Source: Timema cristinae
Taxonomy: Eukaryota; Arthropoda; Insecta; Phasmatodea; Timematidae
NCBI GenBank assembly: GCA_039000515.1
Contig: JBCFYV010000012.1
Span: 127,792,652-127,856,651 of the forward strand
DNA: 64,000 bases
Reading direction: 5' to 3'
The first letter of the stretch is position 1. Every line of letters starts with the position of its first letter. A model generated the notes under the pieces. It saw only the letters and a program-made list of their open reading frames with translations, did not search any database and had not been told where the DNA came from. Positions 35,690 through 46,890 of this stretch are shown here, one piece after another. Position numbers and translations under genes: made by a program.

Positions 35690-35890
35690 CTTAATTGTGG
35701 CCGCCTTTGTGTGATTGTGTGAGGTTATGTGGCTAATGACAAGCTGCCATTATCTCGTGGCTGGACGCCATTGTGCGCGCGCCGCTCTTCAATTGTTTGT
35801 CTCGATCCCCCGCGCCGCTGAAGTGGCAGTGAAACAAATGAAGGCCAAGACGCTGACTACAACACTCCTGTGAGAAACAATGAACTGGGA
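35690..35890. promoter_or_regulatory. GC-richer non-repetitive island, possible regulatory element
   Basis: About 200 bases stand out from the AT-rich surroundings. The sequence includes GTGGCCGCCTTTGTGTGATT, CAAGCTGCCATTATC, GCGCGCGCCGC and CAATTGTTTGTCTC, with no array or SINE signature and no open frame. The composition resembles a conserved non-coding element or promoter fragment. Function is inferred only from contrast with its flanks. Confidence 0.3.
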
Positions 35891-36099
35891 CTTCACTTTA
35901 TCAATGTTTCCTAGACCATAATTTAGTTTAAAATGCTTTACCAGTGTTTTGAAAATACTCGTTTCGAAATAAACAATGTTTTAACATGTCCTAGCTTCGA
36001 TCCTTTTCTATTTAATATATTATTATTACGTTTAAGAGGATGATTACAAACTTAATATAAATGGTAAATATGAGAGGATGTGGAAGGCTCAGTAATAAA

Positions 36100-36425
36100 T
36101 CTTTGAGATGTGGTGCTGGAGGAGAATAGGGAAGATAAAGTGTACAGGTCGGGTGACTACTGAACCATTCTAAGAAGAGTCGACAAAAAGAGAACCACTC
36201 TGCAGGTGAATCTACGGGAAAGCTCAACTGGATGGGTCAAATTGTGAGAAGAAATGTCTTATTGAATGACGTCATAAAGGGCAAGGTGTAAGAGACCAGG
36301 CGTGCAACTGGTGGACAACCTCAAACAAGGAGAGAAGATGAAACCTTAGGATATTGAATAAGGAAGATGCTGGAGGACTCAATTTGGACAAGGCAACGGA
36401 TCTATCGAAAGATAGAACACTTAAT
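36100..36425 (+). pseudogene. Non-LTR retrotransposon (LINE) reverse-transcriptase 3-prime remnant
   Basis: Translation at 36105 gives EMWCWRRIGKIKCTGRV. After a frameshift, 36220-36288 gives KLNWMGQIVRRNVLLNDVIK, and another frame then reads QLVDNLKQGEK from about 36307. These follow in order the C-terminal pattern of many arthropod and vertebrate LINE reverse transcriptases (EMWCWRR, then an NWIGHILRRNCLL-like block, then a DDLK-like block). At least two frameshifts and a stop after 36288 show it is dead. The 5-prime part is absent. The clade (Jockey, CR1 or other) cannot be told. Confidence 0.8.
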
Positions 36426-36454
36426 AATAAATAACATATGTCTGGGAATTTAGC

Positions 36455-36520
36455 ATCAACCTCCCTGTCACCAGCAAGCCATACTGGTCAAGTTTGACGT
36501 CTTAGTCTGCGTGATTACCT
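36455..36520 (-). mobile_element. S1 head fragment, minus strand
   Basis: CCTCCCTGTCACCAGCAAGC then CATACTGGTCAAGTTTGACG then TCTTAGTC matches the complement of the S1 head-to-box B interval. It directly follows the LINE remnant. Confidence 0.5.
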
Positions 36521-36944
36521 GTGCGGGTTAGTGTCCACCTAACTCCGGTAATAATGGTAGATACTTCCCGGTCTGTATCTGTCAAGATACGAGTCCCGTA
36601 TAGTCAGGAGGTACAAGCTACTAATAGCCCAATCCTGGATGTGAAAACGGAAATAAAACAAAGGAACCTTCATCTTCAGATGAGTCTGTGGTCCATCTTG
36701 TTGTTTTTGTTAGATAAGAATATGTAGATTCGAACCAAGAGTGGCAGTTACCTCTTGACTGTTCTCTGTTGTCTGTTCCATAGGTCGGGCCAACTGGGAA
36801 ACACATAAAACAAATTTCCATTAACATGAGTGTGACCCGTACCTCAACACATCTGCCCGCCACCTACTGTTCTTAACACTGGACCAGGGAGTGCTGGTGA
36901 ATAAACTACACACGTGGAGAACAGGTTTCATCCGGTCAGCACTG
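36521..36944. other. Spacer
   Basis: Short frames of 68 and 80 codons show nothing recognisable. Confidence 0.45.
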
Positions 36945-37930
36945 GAACTGATAGTAATATAGCTCTCAGAGTGGACCAAACAGAGAAATATACTGATAGT
37001 AATATAGCTCTCAGAGGGGACCATATAGAGATATATACTGATAGTAATATAGCTCTCAGAGGGGACCAAACAGAGAGATATACTGATAGTAATATAGCTC
37101 TCAGAGGGGACCATATAGAGATATATACTGATAGTAATATAGCTCTCAGAGGGGACCAAACAGAGAGATATACTGATAGTAGTATAGCTCTCAAAGGGAC
37201 CAAAAGAGAGATATACTGATAGTAATATAGCTCTCAGGGGACCAAAAGAGAGATATACTGATAGTATATAGCTCTCAGAGGGGACCAAACAGAGAGATAT
37301 ACTGATAGTAATATAGCTCTCAGGGGACCAAACAGAGAGATATACTGATAGTATATAGCTCAGAGGGACCATATAGAGAATATACTGATAGTAATATAGC
37401 TCTCAGAGGGGACCAAACAGAGAGATATACTGATAGTAATATAGCTCTCAAGGGACCATATAGAGAGATATACTGATAGTAATATAGCTCTCAGAGGGGA
37501 CCAAAGAGAGATATACTGATAGTAATATAGCTCTCAGAGGGGACCAAACAGAGAGATATACTGATAGTAATATAGCTCTCAGAGGGGACCAAACAGAGAG
37601 ATATACTGATAGTAATATAGCTGTCAGAGGGGACCATATAGAGATATATACTGATAGTAATATAGCTCTCAGAGGGGACCATATAGAGAGATATACTGAT
37701 AGTAATATAGCTCTCAGAGGGGACCATATAGAGAGATATACTGATAGTAATATAGCTCTCAGAGGGGACCAAACAGAGAGATATACTGATAGTAATATAT
37801 CTCTCAGAGGGGACCAAACAGAGAGATATACTGATAGTAATATATCTCTCAGAGGGGACCAAACAGAGAGATATACTGATAGTAATATAACTCTCAGAGG
37901 GGACCATATAGAGAGATATACTGATAGTAA
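36945..37930. repeat. 45-bp minisatellite array, about 22 copies
   Basis: The unit contains ATACTGATAGTAATATAGCT and CTCAGAGGGGACC, then either AAACAGAGAG or ATATAGAGAT/G. The AAACA and ATATA forms alternate in places (36960-37170), so the local higher-order unit is 90 bp. Several units around 37190-37380 have lost bases. Open frames on both strands (up to 183 codons) are artefacts of a 45-base, three-divisible unit. Confidence 0.97.
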
Positions 37931-38391
37931 ATAGATATATCTGTTATATCGGACAAAGAGGAGAGAGTCTTGTTGGGGAGGTTAGTTCAAATAAGTTGCC
38001 CACGACAATGGAGAGTGAACTTTGTATAGTCTGTCAAGGTAAGACTGATATACTACGTTTATAAACGGAGCCTACAACATTCGATATATTTGGGTTTTTT
38101 CAAATTTGCTGGTTACTTACAATCATATCATATTAATATAAACAAAGTATTTTAAAAACAAAGAGTAGCTTACTCTTCCTAGGAACCTAACCATATTTAA
38201 CTCTATTTTTTATAAAACATTTCCTAGCCTATTTGTTTACCCTCCCTCGCGTTCAAGAAGTTTGACTGTCGATGTTTGAATTAAAGGCCAGCTTCAGACA
38301 ATTTAGCGGGAAACTAATAAAATAATGTCTGTGTCTACCTGTGTGATTAACTTTAATTTGATCAATAGTTTAGCTATTTTTAAAATTTCTA
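37931..38391. other. Spacer
   Basis: Nothing recognisable. Confidence 0.5.
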
Positions 38392-38615
38392 GCTCATTAC
38401 TACCCATCCAAAAAAATACGCGTTTCAATTAGACATACATTTTTGAGGGTGAACATGAGAAAGGTAAATCTTAGGAGGAATGTACCTGCGTTTACGTGAA
38501 GTAATAGTCATAAATAATCTCTAAATAAACATCCACAGTGCAGCTGGCGGGTTTCGAACCTCGCTCTCCCGGTCACCAACAAACCACACTAGAGGAGACT
38601 GACTTTCCTCCGAGA
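38392..38615 (-). mobile_element. S1 SINE, minus strand, near full length
   Basis: In plus orientation: tail CATTACTACCCATCC, body GTACCTGCGTTTACGTGAAG, good box B complement GGGTTTCGAACCTCG (about 38548), and head CACACTAGAGGAGACTGAC. The head end is truncated. Confidence 0.8.
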
Positions 38616-40072
38616 GTTCATTCTCTAATAACATTCGAAATAATGAAATAATAATTCCAATGTATGCGGTACACGCTCCGGGCCCATGGAACTTTTGTTA
38701 TAGAGTCCTTACTTCGTGCCCAGTAGGTTCAAAGTGTAAATAAAGATATATCTGGGGCTTTTTTGGTGTGCAGTTGCACGTCTTAGATGTCAGCCTGTAA
38801 AAATAATCTATTAATACGTTTCTTAGAGAAAAATACCGCACCAGAAGTTTTCAAAATTCTATCATTTTAATTAAATATACATATTATTGTTTTTGTTGCT
38901 TAGCCACGCTGAATCCACCTACATTTGTTGTTTTATTTGTTCAATATTTTCAGGTCAAGAGGTAGCATACAACTTCTAGATACCTAGGCCTACTATGTAA
39001 ACATTCACGAACTCGATAAAGTGGAAAATCTGGTTTGTTATACAAACACAGCTCGTTAATTGGAGTATTCAGAACTGTGAATTAAACAAGACAAATGTCT
39101 TGAAGATAGTTTTAATCAATCTCAAACAACCATATTCTAATACATGATTTATAAATATTTTCACTTAACTCTCTTTTCCTGTTGTAAGTGGTAGAGAATA
39201 GTAAATAATTTGGGAGCTGTGTTTGGCTACTAAAGAATTTTCAAAATTATGAGTAGCACTAGTTAGAATTTAATTGCATATTTAACAATTATAATATTAA
39301 AAGAAAGAAAACATTGGACTCAAATAACAACTTGAGGAACGAAATTACTGTGAAAATGTAATTACTAAAGGATTTCAAATAAGCCATATCTCATCTCGTC
39401 TTCTAGATAGTTTGCATTATACTTCTCAAAGATTGTCCAAAATATCTTGGTAGCATGTACGGCATTAGACATTGCTCTACGATGGTCAAAATTGGGAGCT
39501 ACCAGAAAAATCACATCATGATCATGATACTGAAAATTTAAAATTGGCCATGAGGTAGATACAAATTCAAATAATCAACCTCAACATATTTTGACTATGG
39601 TGGTACTATAGTATATTATAAATAGTATTGAACTATATTCACATATAAACAAAGCCTTTCAAGAGGAAAATAAATTCATAGTTCCAACAAACCTGAAATA
39701 TTAAATTAAAACTACAGTCTGTTTCAATTTTAAATTTAGTCGTTAGAGCTCCCACCTTTCGGTTACCTTTAGGTTCCAGAAAGGTCCATCAGTTGCGCAC
39801 GCTCGAACTGGGGCGAGAAGTTTGCTCCACGCGCGACAGCGATGTATAGCAGGTTGCGTTTAGTGTCGCACAGGGGACAACATCAGGCCTCTTTAGTGAG
39901 CTGCGCCAGAAGTGACTATCAACAACTCAAACTGGAAACTGAAGAATACTTGGTATTGATGGCATGAGGTGGAAAGACAAGTATGTACATTTATTAGAAA
40001 TGCACCAGTATTTTCGCTTGACGAGAAGGAGAAAAAACGCCCACGAGGATTGTCGAGGCCTATACACACCTG
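38616..40072. other. Long spacer
   Basis: No gene recognised. A GC-richer patch at 39785-39905 (CACGCTCGAACTGGGGCGAG, CCACGCGCGACAGCG) is neither repeat nor open frame. Confidence 0.5.
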
Positions 40073-40232
40073 TATCGGTGGACACGTGGACTAAGTGTCA
40101 AGCTCACATAGTCTTGTTTTCCAATGATGGCGAATGGAGGTACATTTCATTTGAATTCTAGCTTTCTCATCCCGCCCTATCAGTCTGATTGCGTATAACC
40201 CGGGTGGGTGATAAGACTCTGAGTCAAAATAA
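40073..40232 (+). mobile_element. S1 SINE, plus strand, internally deleted
   Basis: The head TCGGTGGACACGTGGACTAA then GTGTCAAGCTCAC is like the copy at 2799. It goes almost directly to GATGGCGAATGGAGGTACAT and the tail TTGCGTATAACCCGGGTGGG then TGATAAGACTC. The middle and box B are missing. Confidence 0.7.
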
Positions 40233-40261
40233 CTTAAACGTAATTTGTAAATTGAAAACTA

Positions 40262-40310
40262 AAGCCTGTGCACGAGAATCGAACCTGGGACTCTTGGATT
40301 AGCGCGTCAA
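40262..40310 (-). mobile_element. S2 tRNA-like 3-prime half, minus strand
   Basis: The minus strand reads CCCAGGTTCGATTCTCGTGC, with a perfect box B. Box A is not found upstream, so this is a fragment rather than a tRNA gene. Confidence 0.5.
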
Positions 40311-40396
40311 TTAACAAGTTGTATTGATACAAGAGTAACATGAGGTTTCTGTATTGTATTAACAAGTTGTATTGATACAAGAGTAATAGGTTTCTT
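40311..40396. repeat. 48-bp direct duplication
   Basis: TTAACAAGTTGTATTGATAC then AAGAGTAA occurs at 40311 and 40359. The second copy is incomplete. Confidence 0.9.
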
Positions 40397-40499
40397 GATC
40401 TTATTACATTAAAAACGAAAAGAATAAAGAACAGGTTAATTTCAGTCTAACCTGACGTCAATCTAACAGTCTTACACAAACTAATTAACAGGTACCGTA

Positions 40500-40885
40500 G
40501 TAATTGTATATGTAACCTTCTAACAGCAATCCGCCCAGAGCCGTCATGTGACTGAACAGCAACCCCCAAGCTGTCATTGTCTGTACAGCAATCCGCCCAA
40601 CCTCAGTGACTGTAACAGCAATCCGCCCAGAGCTGTCATGTGACTGTAACAGCAATCCCCCAGAGCCTGTCATGTGACTGTAACAGCAATCCGCCCGAGC
40701 CTGTCATTGGACTGTAACAGCAATCCGCCAGAGCCTGTCATTGTGACTGTAACAGCAATCCGCCCAGAGCCTTCATTGTGACGTACAGCAATCGCCCAGA
40801 GCCTGTCATTGTGACTGTAACACAATCGCCCGGGCCTGTCATTGTGACTGTAACAGCACCGCCCAGAGTCTGTCTTTGTGACTAA
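40500..40885. repeat. 36-bp minisatellite array, degenerate, about 11 copies
   Basis: The unit contains GTAACAGCAATCCGCCCAGA and GCCTGTCATTGTGACT. Copies carry many one-base losses (for example CAATCGCCC and ACGTACAGC), which break the three-divisible frame. Plus is the C-rich strand. Confidence 0.93.
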
Positions 40886-40924
40886 CAGTTGACACACCAG
40901 ACCTCACGTTCACCGTATTTTTAT

Positions 40925-41160
40925 CATCGTGCCTTACTATACCTGTTCAGGTCTCATACGCACTCCCATAGAGTAAGGATTGAAAGCATGTAATAGGGAA
41001 CCTACCCGCATTTGCATGGAGGGAGAGTGTGAGACCATTTTGGATATAGCCACCCTTAGTAGAGCTGACAAGGGTTGCATCCCCGATATTCACGTCATCA
41101 ACAGGTCAGGCTAGCACGAGAGTGACGCCTTAGACCATTGTGCCACTGAAGTGGGTCACA
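40925..41160 (-). mobile_element. S1 SINE, minus strand, full length
   Basis: In plus orientation: tail TGCCTTACTATACCTG, body TACCCGCATTTGCATGGAGG then GAGAGTG, weakened box B near 41071, and head GTGACGCCTTAGACCATTGTG then CCACTGAAGTGGG (41123-41155). The head is among the best preserved. Confidence 0.88.
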
Positions 41161-41164
41161 TTCA

Positions 41165-41315
41165 CACTCACCCTGGGTATCTCACAAGTGGTACCGGGTT
41201 CGAGTCCCCTACCTAGACGAGTTGTGGGTTGTCTTTCTGCGCAGCAGGGTGAATTAGAGATAAAGAGAGACAAAAGATGAGTCTGTTTTAGACTCCTCAT
41301 ACTACCCAGGGCCAG
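41165..41315 (+). mobile_element. S2 tRNA-like SINE fragment, plus strand
   Basis: GTACCGGGTTCGAGTCCCCT contains a perfect box B near 41192. A downstream body (GGTGAATTAGAGATAAAGAG) is unlike S1. It is wedged between two minus-strand S1 copies. Confidence 0.5.
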
Positions 41316-41324
41316 CCACAAATG

Positions 41325-41500
41325 AGATAAGTGGTGAGGGATACACCATTTAGAGGAAATGTACCCCTATTTTCAGCGAGATAAAAACCCATCGTTTTTA
41401 GACTCTAATTGAATTAAATGACTATCTCCCGGTCCGAGGCAATCCCGGATATTGCGATAGGTACGCCTCAGACTGCACGACCACTGAGCCGGGTAGCTAC
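41325..41500 (-). mobile_element. S1 SINE, minus strand, tail-less
   Basis: In plus orientation the body is AGAGGAAATGTACCCCTATT then TTCAGCGAG, and the head is GTACGCCTCAGACTGCACGA then CCACTGAGCCGGG. The 3-prime tail is missing. Confidence 0.75.
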
Positions 41501-41802
41501 TCGGCTGTTAATACTCTCTCTTTAACTCACTTTATTCCGTCACTTATTTCTTTAACAAATGAAAAATGAGTGAACCAAGTTTTTGTTTTCCCTACGAAAG
41601 AAACCGATTTATTGAACCTTAATTAAAATATAATATTATATACTTTTAATGTTGTAATTCTCTCTATTACATCATTTTAAAATAGTTAGCTACTGTTCCC
41701 ATATTTTACAACATAACTTTAATATTATTACCGTTATCTTAGTTTATATTGCGACACTTTAATAATTGTATTGTTATTAGATTTATAGACTTTCTCCTGG
41801 CT

Positions 41803-42010
41803 TAATGGTCAGAGTTCTTGGCTACAGACCCTCAAGTCTTAGTTTCGATACTAGGTGCTTCCAAAATCTATCTATAAAGCATTTGGGGTCAACTTAGCCT
41901 CCCAAGGACAAATTAGGAGCCACTTGTATAAATAAGTAGCAGCTTCGGTCTATAAAAATGAGATTAAAGGCCAGAGGGCTTGTGCTAACCACATGACACC
42001 CTCTATCCAT
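41803..42010 (+). mobile_element. S2 tRNA-derived SINE, plus strand
   Basis: CTGGCTTAATGGTCAGAG is box A-like and TTAGTTTCGATACTAGG is box B-like 50 bases later, followed by an unrelated body to about 42010. It resembles the copy at 45858 in its head only. Confidence 0.55.
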
Positions 42011-43376
42011 GGTTTTTATTATATTTTTTCATGTGAACTGGATATTTTCAACCGTCCGGAATATATGCAATTTTATTATATTTAGTTACTACTTCATTCC
42101 TTTAATATAGTTAATTACTTTTATCAAGTTTATCACCTGTTATTATTTAATTTCTTTATAATTACAAATTAATGTTGTCACTTATTTATATTGCATCTCT
42201 GTAATATTAATGTTACTACATTTTATTATTGTATTACCTCAATACAGCTCATAACCTGTATTTAGCATAGCTAACGAATTATGGCTACAATAATCCCAAA
42301 TTAACATAATTAAAACATCTCCAAGGATACATTGTGTACCACAAAACGAGGCAGCGTTATGTTTAAAGAGGCAAACATTACAAGTTGAAGCATAAAGAGT
42401 TTAAATTGTGCGCTAAGTTAGTCTTATTTATAAGGTAAATGTGTTCGCTTTATTTCTATGAGTTAAATCATTGTTTACTTTACTCTTTCCGGTAACCAGC
42501 TATTTGTTTTATAATGAGCAGCACATTACATACCGCTCTTCCCTGTAAACAATAAACAAAAAACACTTTTAAAAAATGAGTAGATAATATACTGGTGTTA
42601 TTTTAAAAAATATCTTTTTTATAGGTTTATGTTACGGTCGAGTAATATTTTATAAAAAATGCGACCCACTATATGGTCCATACACACTATCAGAATCTTC
42701 AATGTTTCCAACCGAAATAGCGTTTCTTTCTAATAATGTTTGGTGTCCAATAAAATAAAATCTTGATGTATATTTATAAGCACTCTTCTATATTTTACAG
42801 CAATAAATATAGTCATAGAATATGTTTATTTAAAACCACTTTATGATTTATTTATTTTAAGCAAAGCTGTTTACGTCAATGTTCAATTTGCTTGTGTAAG
42901 ACAATTTGTACAACTTCATTTTCTTACGAAAGAGCATTTAAAGATAGAGCTCTTTACAAAATACAAAAACATTTTGATAAAATTATACTTTATACTCTAC
43001 TTTGATTGTTATCTTCTAGTTATATATAGTATCTATCAAAAGGCACTTTTGCAGTTAACGTGACTCTTGGGAAAGTAGCTCTAGGAACTGTTTCTAGCTG
43101 TAAGATTGTCCACTCGTGAGGAAATTGGGTATAGCTATTTCCTCTGCGCATGAGCTCAGGTCTAATATCCAACTAGGGGAGGATCGACTCAGTTGGCAAG
43201 TCTGTGCTCAGTACTGGGAACCCCCGCTGACATGCTCTTTCTTCGAGCTCTGGACAACAAAGATTCCTGCCGGGTTGTAGATCCGTCCACCTCGGCTGGA
43301 CAAGACGCAAAGACAATCAATAAACATCTCACCTAAACACTCCCTGCAATGCTATGCTTATTCATTATCTTACTAG
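42011..43376. other. AT-rich spacer
   Basis: About 1.3 kb with no array or open frame of interest. A GC-richer 130-base patch at 43160-43290 is unassigned. Confidence 0.55.
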
Positions 43377-43983
43377 TGGAGTGCTCTAGTGGTGGACTAG
43401 CTTGGTGGAGTGCTCTGGTGGTGGACTAGCTTGGCGGAGTGCTCTGGTGGTGGACTAGCTTGGCGGAGTGCTCTGGTGGTGGACTAGCTTGGGGAGTGCT
43501 CTGGTGGTGGACTAGCTTGGGAGGCTCTGGTGGGACTAGCTTTGGAGTGCTCTGGTGGTGGACTAGCTTGGCGGAGTGCTCTGGTGGTGGACTAGCTTGG
43601 CGGAGTGCTCTGGTGGTGGACTAGCTTGGCGGAGTGCTCTGGTGGTGGACTAGCTTGGTGGAGTGCTCTGGTGGTGGACTAGCTTGGCGGAGTGCTCTGG
43701 TGGTGGACTAGCTTGGCGGAGTGCTCTGGTGGTGGACTAGCTTGGCGGAGTGCTCTGTGGTGGACTAGCTTGGCGGAGTGCTCTGGTGGTGGACTAGCTT
43801 GGGGAGTGCTCTGGTGGTGGACTAGCTTGGGGAGTGCTCTGGTGGTGGACTAGCTTGGCGGAGTGCTCTGGGTGGACTAGCTTGGTGGAGTGCTCTGGTG
43901 GTGGACTAGCTTGGTGGAGTGCTCTGGTGGTGGAGTGCTCTAGTGGTGGAGTGCTCTGGTGGTGGACTAGCTTGGCGGAGTGC
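43377..43983. repeat. 29-bp minisatellite array, about 21 copies
   Basis: The unit is GTGCTCTGGTGGTGGACTAG then CTTGGCGGA. Variants are GGTGGA, GGGGA and occasional loss of a GGT. Plus is strongly G-rich. The array ends with a hybrid unit at 43918-43945. Confidence 0.97.
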
Positions 43984-44167
43984 TGGACCTTGTAGTCATC
44001 CTTTCTATCTCGATGACTCTTTTATTTCTTTAATATTTCATATAAATGTATAGTTCAATAATTTCACTTATTGAGAACCAGAAATAAACAATTAATTCAA
44101 ACAAGCTTGTCACTAAACAAATGTACCTTCCAACATTCAACAGGTAAACAGCAGTTTATCCTCTATT

Positions 44168-44187
44168 CCCCCCCCCCCCCCCCCCCC
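44168..44187. repeat. Poly-C run
   Basis: Twenty consecutive C. Length is unreliable in any assembly. Confidence 0.9.
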
Positions 44188-44948
44188 ACAACCAATCCTC
44201 ACAAGGTTCTGTTATAAAACCAGCACGCAGGGCTAGTCTATGTAGCGTGACCAGGACAGGATGATCTCTGTCCCAGACATGCACACAACCCGCTCAGCAC
44301 GATCACCAATCAGAGTACTCCTCGCTAACAGGGTCACGTGGTGTTAACGCTACTTGGAGACAATCTCATTCCACTCCGCTGTACAGTTGTTAAAACAATG
44401 CTCACCAAGTTTCATGGGACACAACCAGATCACAGGAGGAGAGTCGCTTCATTTGGAGGGGGGGGGAGTGTCTTAGTGGCTATTCCATGGGGTGGGGCTT
44501 TCTAGTATGAAAGGGGGAGGGTCTATAATTTCTCCTTAGATTTGTAGTTGACATTTTCCCTTGATGAGTTATACAGAAAATAAAATAATACTATATTTAA
44601 TAGTACTTCATGTAAAATCTGTTCATGATCGGTTGTCACCTGGTTGACAGTTAATTATTAATATGTTTAGGTTCTTGGTTGCCAACACTCGTTAAAGATC
44701 ACAGTTTTGTAATCACGTGTTATATTTTACATTTAAAATATCATAAACTTAAGTTTTCTCACACTGTTTCATAACTTTTAATAACTTATTTTTACCCAAT
44801 CCTCAACCAAATTTTAAACATAATTAAAAGTACTTATTATCCGTTTTGGAATGTTATATATAATGTGTAATATAGTTCACAAATTAATACCTTTTAATGC
44901 GGGCATTTTATCTATTTGGAAAAGAAAAATTACTTGTAAATTGTTTTA
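44188..44948. other. Spacer
   Basis: Includes G-rich patches near 44455-44520. No gene was seen. Confidence 0.5.
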
Positions 44949-45429
44949 TCTATACTTATAAAATAACATGTCCTGATTGAATGAATGACTGACAGACTGA
45001 TTCATCATCGCCGAGCGCAAACTATCAAGGCTACAAGCATGAAATTCGGACTGTATATTCATTTTGTTATGTAGGCACCCAATAAGAAAGGATTTTAGAA
45101 AATTCCACCCCAAAAGGGTCAAAATAGGGGATGATAATATGTATGAAAGTCCGTCATTTTGAAAGTTACATAAACAAAATTTTGTATTTCGGTTATTGAC
45201 GTAAAACAAATAAATACGTGTTTCAGGAATTTTGGAAATTTTATTTAGTAAGGGATTAAAAGGGGGGTGAAAGTTTGTATCGGACTTGCATTATTTTTGA
45301 TCTGAGGTCAAGTTATGGTCATCAACGTAACGTAATATTTTAAATTAATCTGTAAATACATATGTATATTTTCGTATTTGTATATAATCAACTTCCACGC
45401 GAGCAAAGCCGCGGGCAACAGCTATCTAG
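44949..45429 (+). mobile_element. Non-autonomous Helitron (481 bp)
   Basis: It starts TCTATACTTATAAAATAAC preceded by A at 44948, and ends CTAG followed by T at 45430, as expected for insertion into AT. The terminal region CACGCGAGCAAAGCCGCGGG then CAACAGCTATCTAG matches the 3-prime end widely seen in insect Helitrons, including the short GCG/CGC stem. There is no target duplication and no coding capacity. An 87-codon minus-strand frame inside it is spurious. Confidence 0.88.
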
Positions 45430-45857
45430 TAAATAATAAATTAATTTATTGTATTTCAAAATATTTAACTTAATAAAATCTTTTCATCCACTGCGTGGGT
45501 GCATCATTGTAAATAACTTGTGTCCGTCATGTTCAATCACATGGTTTAAATTCGTCGGTCGTCATTTTGAACCTATATTAGTTAGACCTTTTGTGAAAGT
45601 GATGTGAATAATAATTTTTTTAAGGGGAATAAAACTATAAATAAACTTTGTGTCCGATCTCAAATAAATATATAAATAATATTGGCCTAAATTACTGTGT
45701 TTAGCTATCATATTTATACATAACCATTCGTTTTCATTACAGCTGTCCAAAGTGACAGATTTCATTTGTTGGAGTAGGGATATACTATGGACTATTTCTA
45801 GTAATTTTTTGAGCTGTCATCCAAGTAAACTAAGGTGGTGAATGTATCATACGATGC
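45430..45857. other. AT-rich spacer
   Basis: Nothing recognisable. Confidence 0.5.
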
Positions 45858-45970
45858 CTTGGCTTAGTCGGTCTGCTTATTGAATCAAGGGTCCCTGGTT
45901 CCAATCTTGGCATGGTAGAAAAATGTATCAGTGGTGAAATGTTTGTTTCCCCTTCCACAGTGATAAATTA
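45858..45970 (+). mobile_element. S2 tRNA-derived SINE, plus strand
   Basis: Box A is a perfect TGGCTTAGTCGG (45861-45872) and box B is CTGGTTCCAATCTTGG about 40 bases later, a good Pol III promoter spacing. The body beyond 45920 is unassigned. Confidence 0.65.
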
Positions 45971-46683
45971 ACAGTTGGGGGGCTGGGTGTTGTGTCAGTT
46001 CTAGATTTAATTTAGTTTATTAGTCGTGTGTTGATATAATCAGTCGGTTCAGAAAATGTACGTAAATACCTCAATAATAATATACGTTATATTCATAGAG
46101 AATTGCTGCTGTTCACGTGGTTCAAGACGCCAGTCTCGCAATCATATGTTGACATTTATAAATATGTATGTATATGTTGTTTGGTGTAGGTTCATTTAAT
46201 GTCCGCGCCAAAATTCTGGCAGACAGATGGCGTGTTTTATCGACTTCAATGGCCGGCAGATAGTTTGATTATCCAACGTAATAATAATATCAACGAGAGG
46301 AAAGGGTTTTAAAATAGTCCACCTTGACCCGAGGAAGGGGAATACAATTGGAGACAATCTTCCCCCCTGCACGAGTGTTGGTGACAACACGACTCCAGTC
46401 TCCCGGAACTGATGTAGAAATATGGTTTGTTAGGTCACTCGGTCAGAGCTAGATCTCCAGGCACCTTCACGCACCCATCTCTCGCAGGTGCCTGGTACCT
46501 CTGGTATTCACAGATGACTCCTCTAGTATCCTATCGGTCTGTTTGAAGGAGAGATTACTGATGGACGACCGGAAACTAAACATTATTCCTGGGAATGGCC
46601 TCAACCGGTCCTTGGTAACACTCCGGTGGTCCTTCATCCCAAAGACCCAACAAACAAGCTATCCCAGGGAGACGTTCACAGGT
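45971..46683. other. Spacer
   Basis: No supported gene. Contains CAGGTGCCTGG near 46487. Confidence 0.45.
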
Positions 46684-46890
46684 GTTGAATATCTGTCGAG
46701 GGTCATTAAACCTTGTTCTCTTCATTTAAAATTGTTTTAGATACTGTTAATATGCTCATGACAGATATCCAACAACAGTTGTGACGTCACCACATGAGGA
46801 AAATTAAACTATATGTTTGTACTAGAGCAATATTTGATTTATTTTGACAAAACAAAAGTTTTGCCCTAAAAACTTCAAAAACACTGTCCT
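46684..46890 (+). repeat. Inverted-repeat dispersed element, copy 1
   Basis: GTTGAATATCTGTC at 46684-46697 pairs with GACAGATATCCAAC at 46760-46773 (one mismatch). The segment continues with TGACGTCACCACATGAGGAA then AATTAAAC and ACTAGAGCAA. The same order recurs at 53087-53300, so this is a repeat family of about 200 bp with a built-in foldback. Confidence 0.75.
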
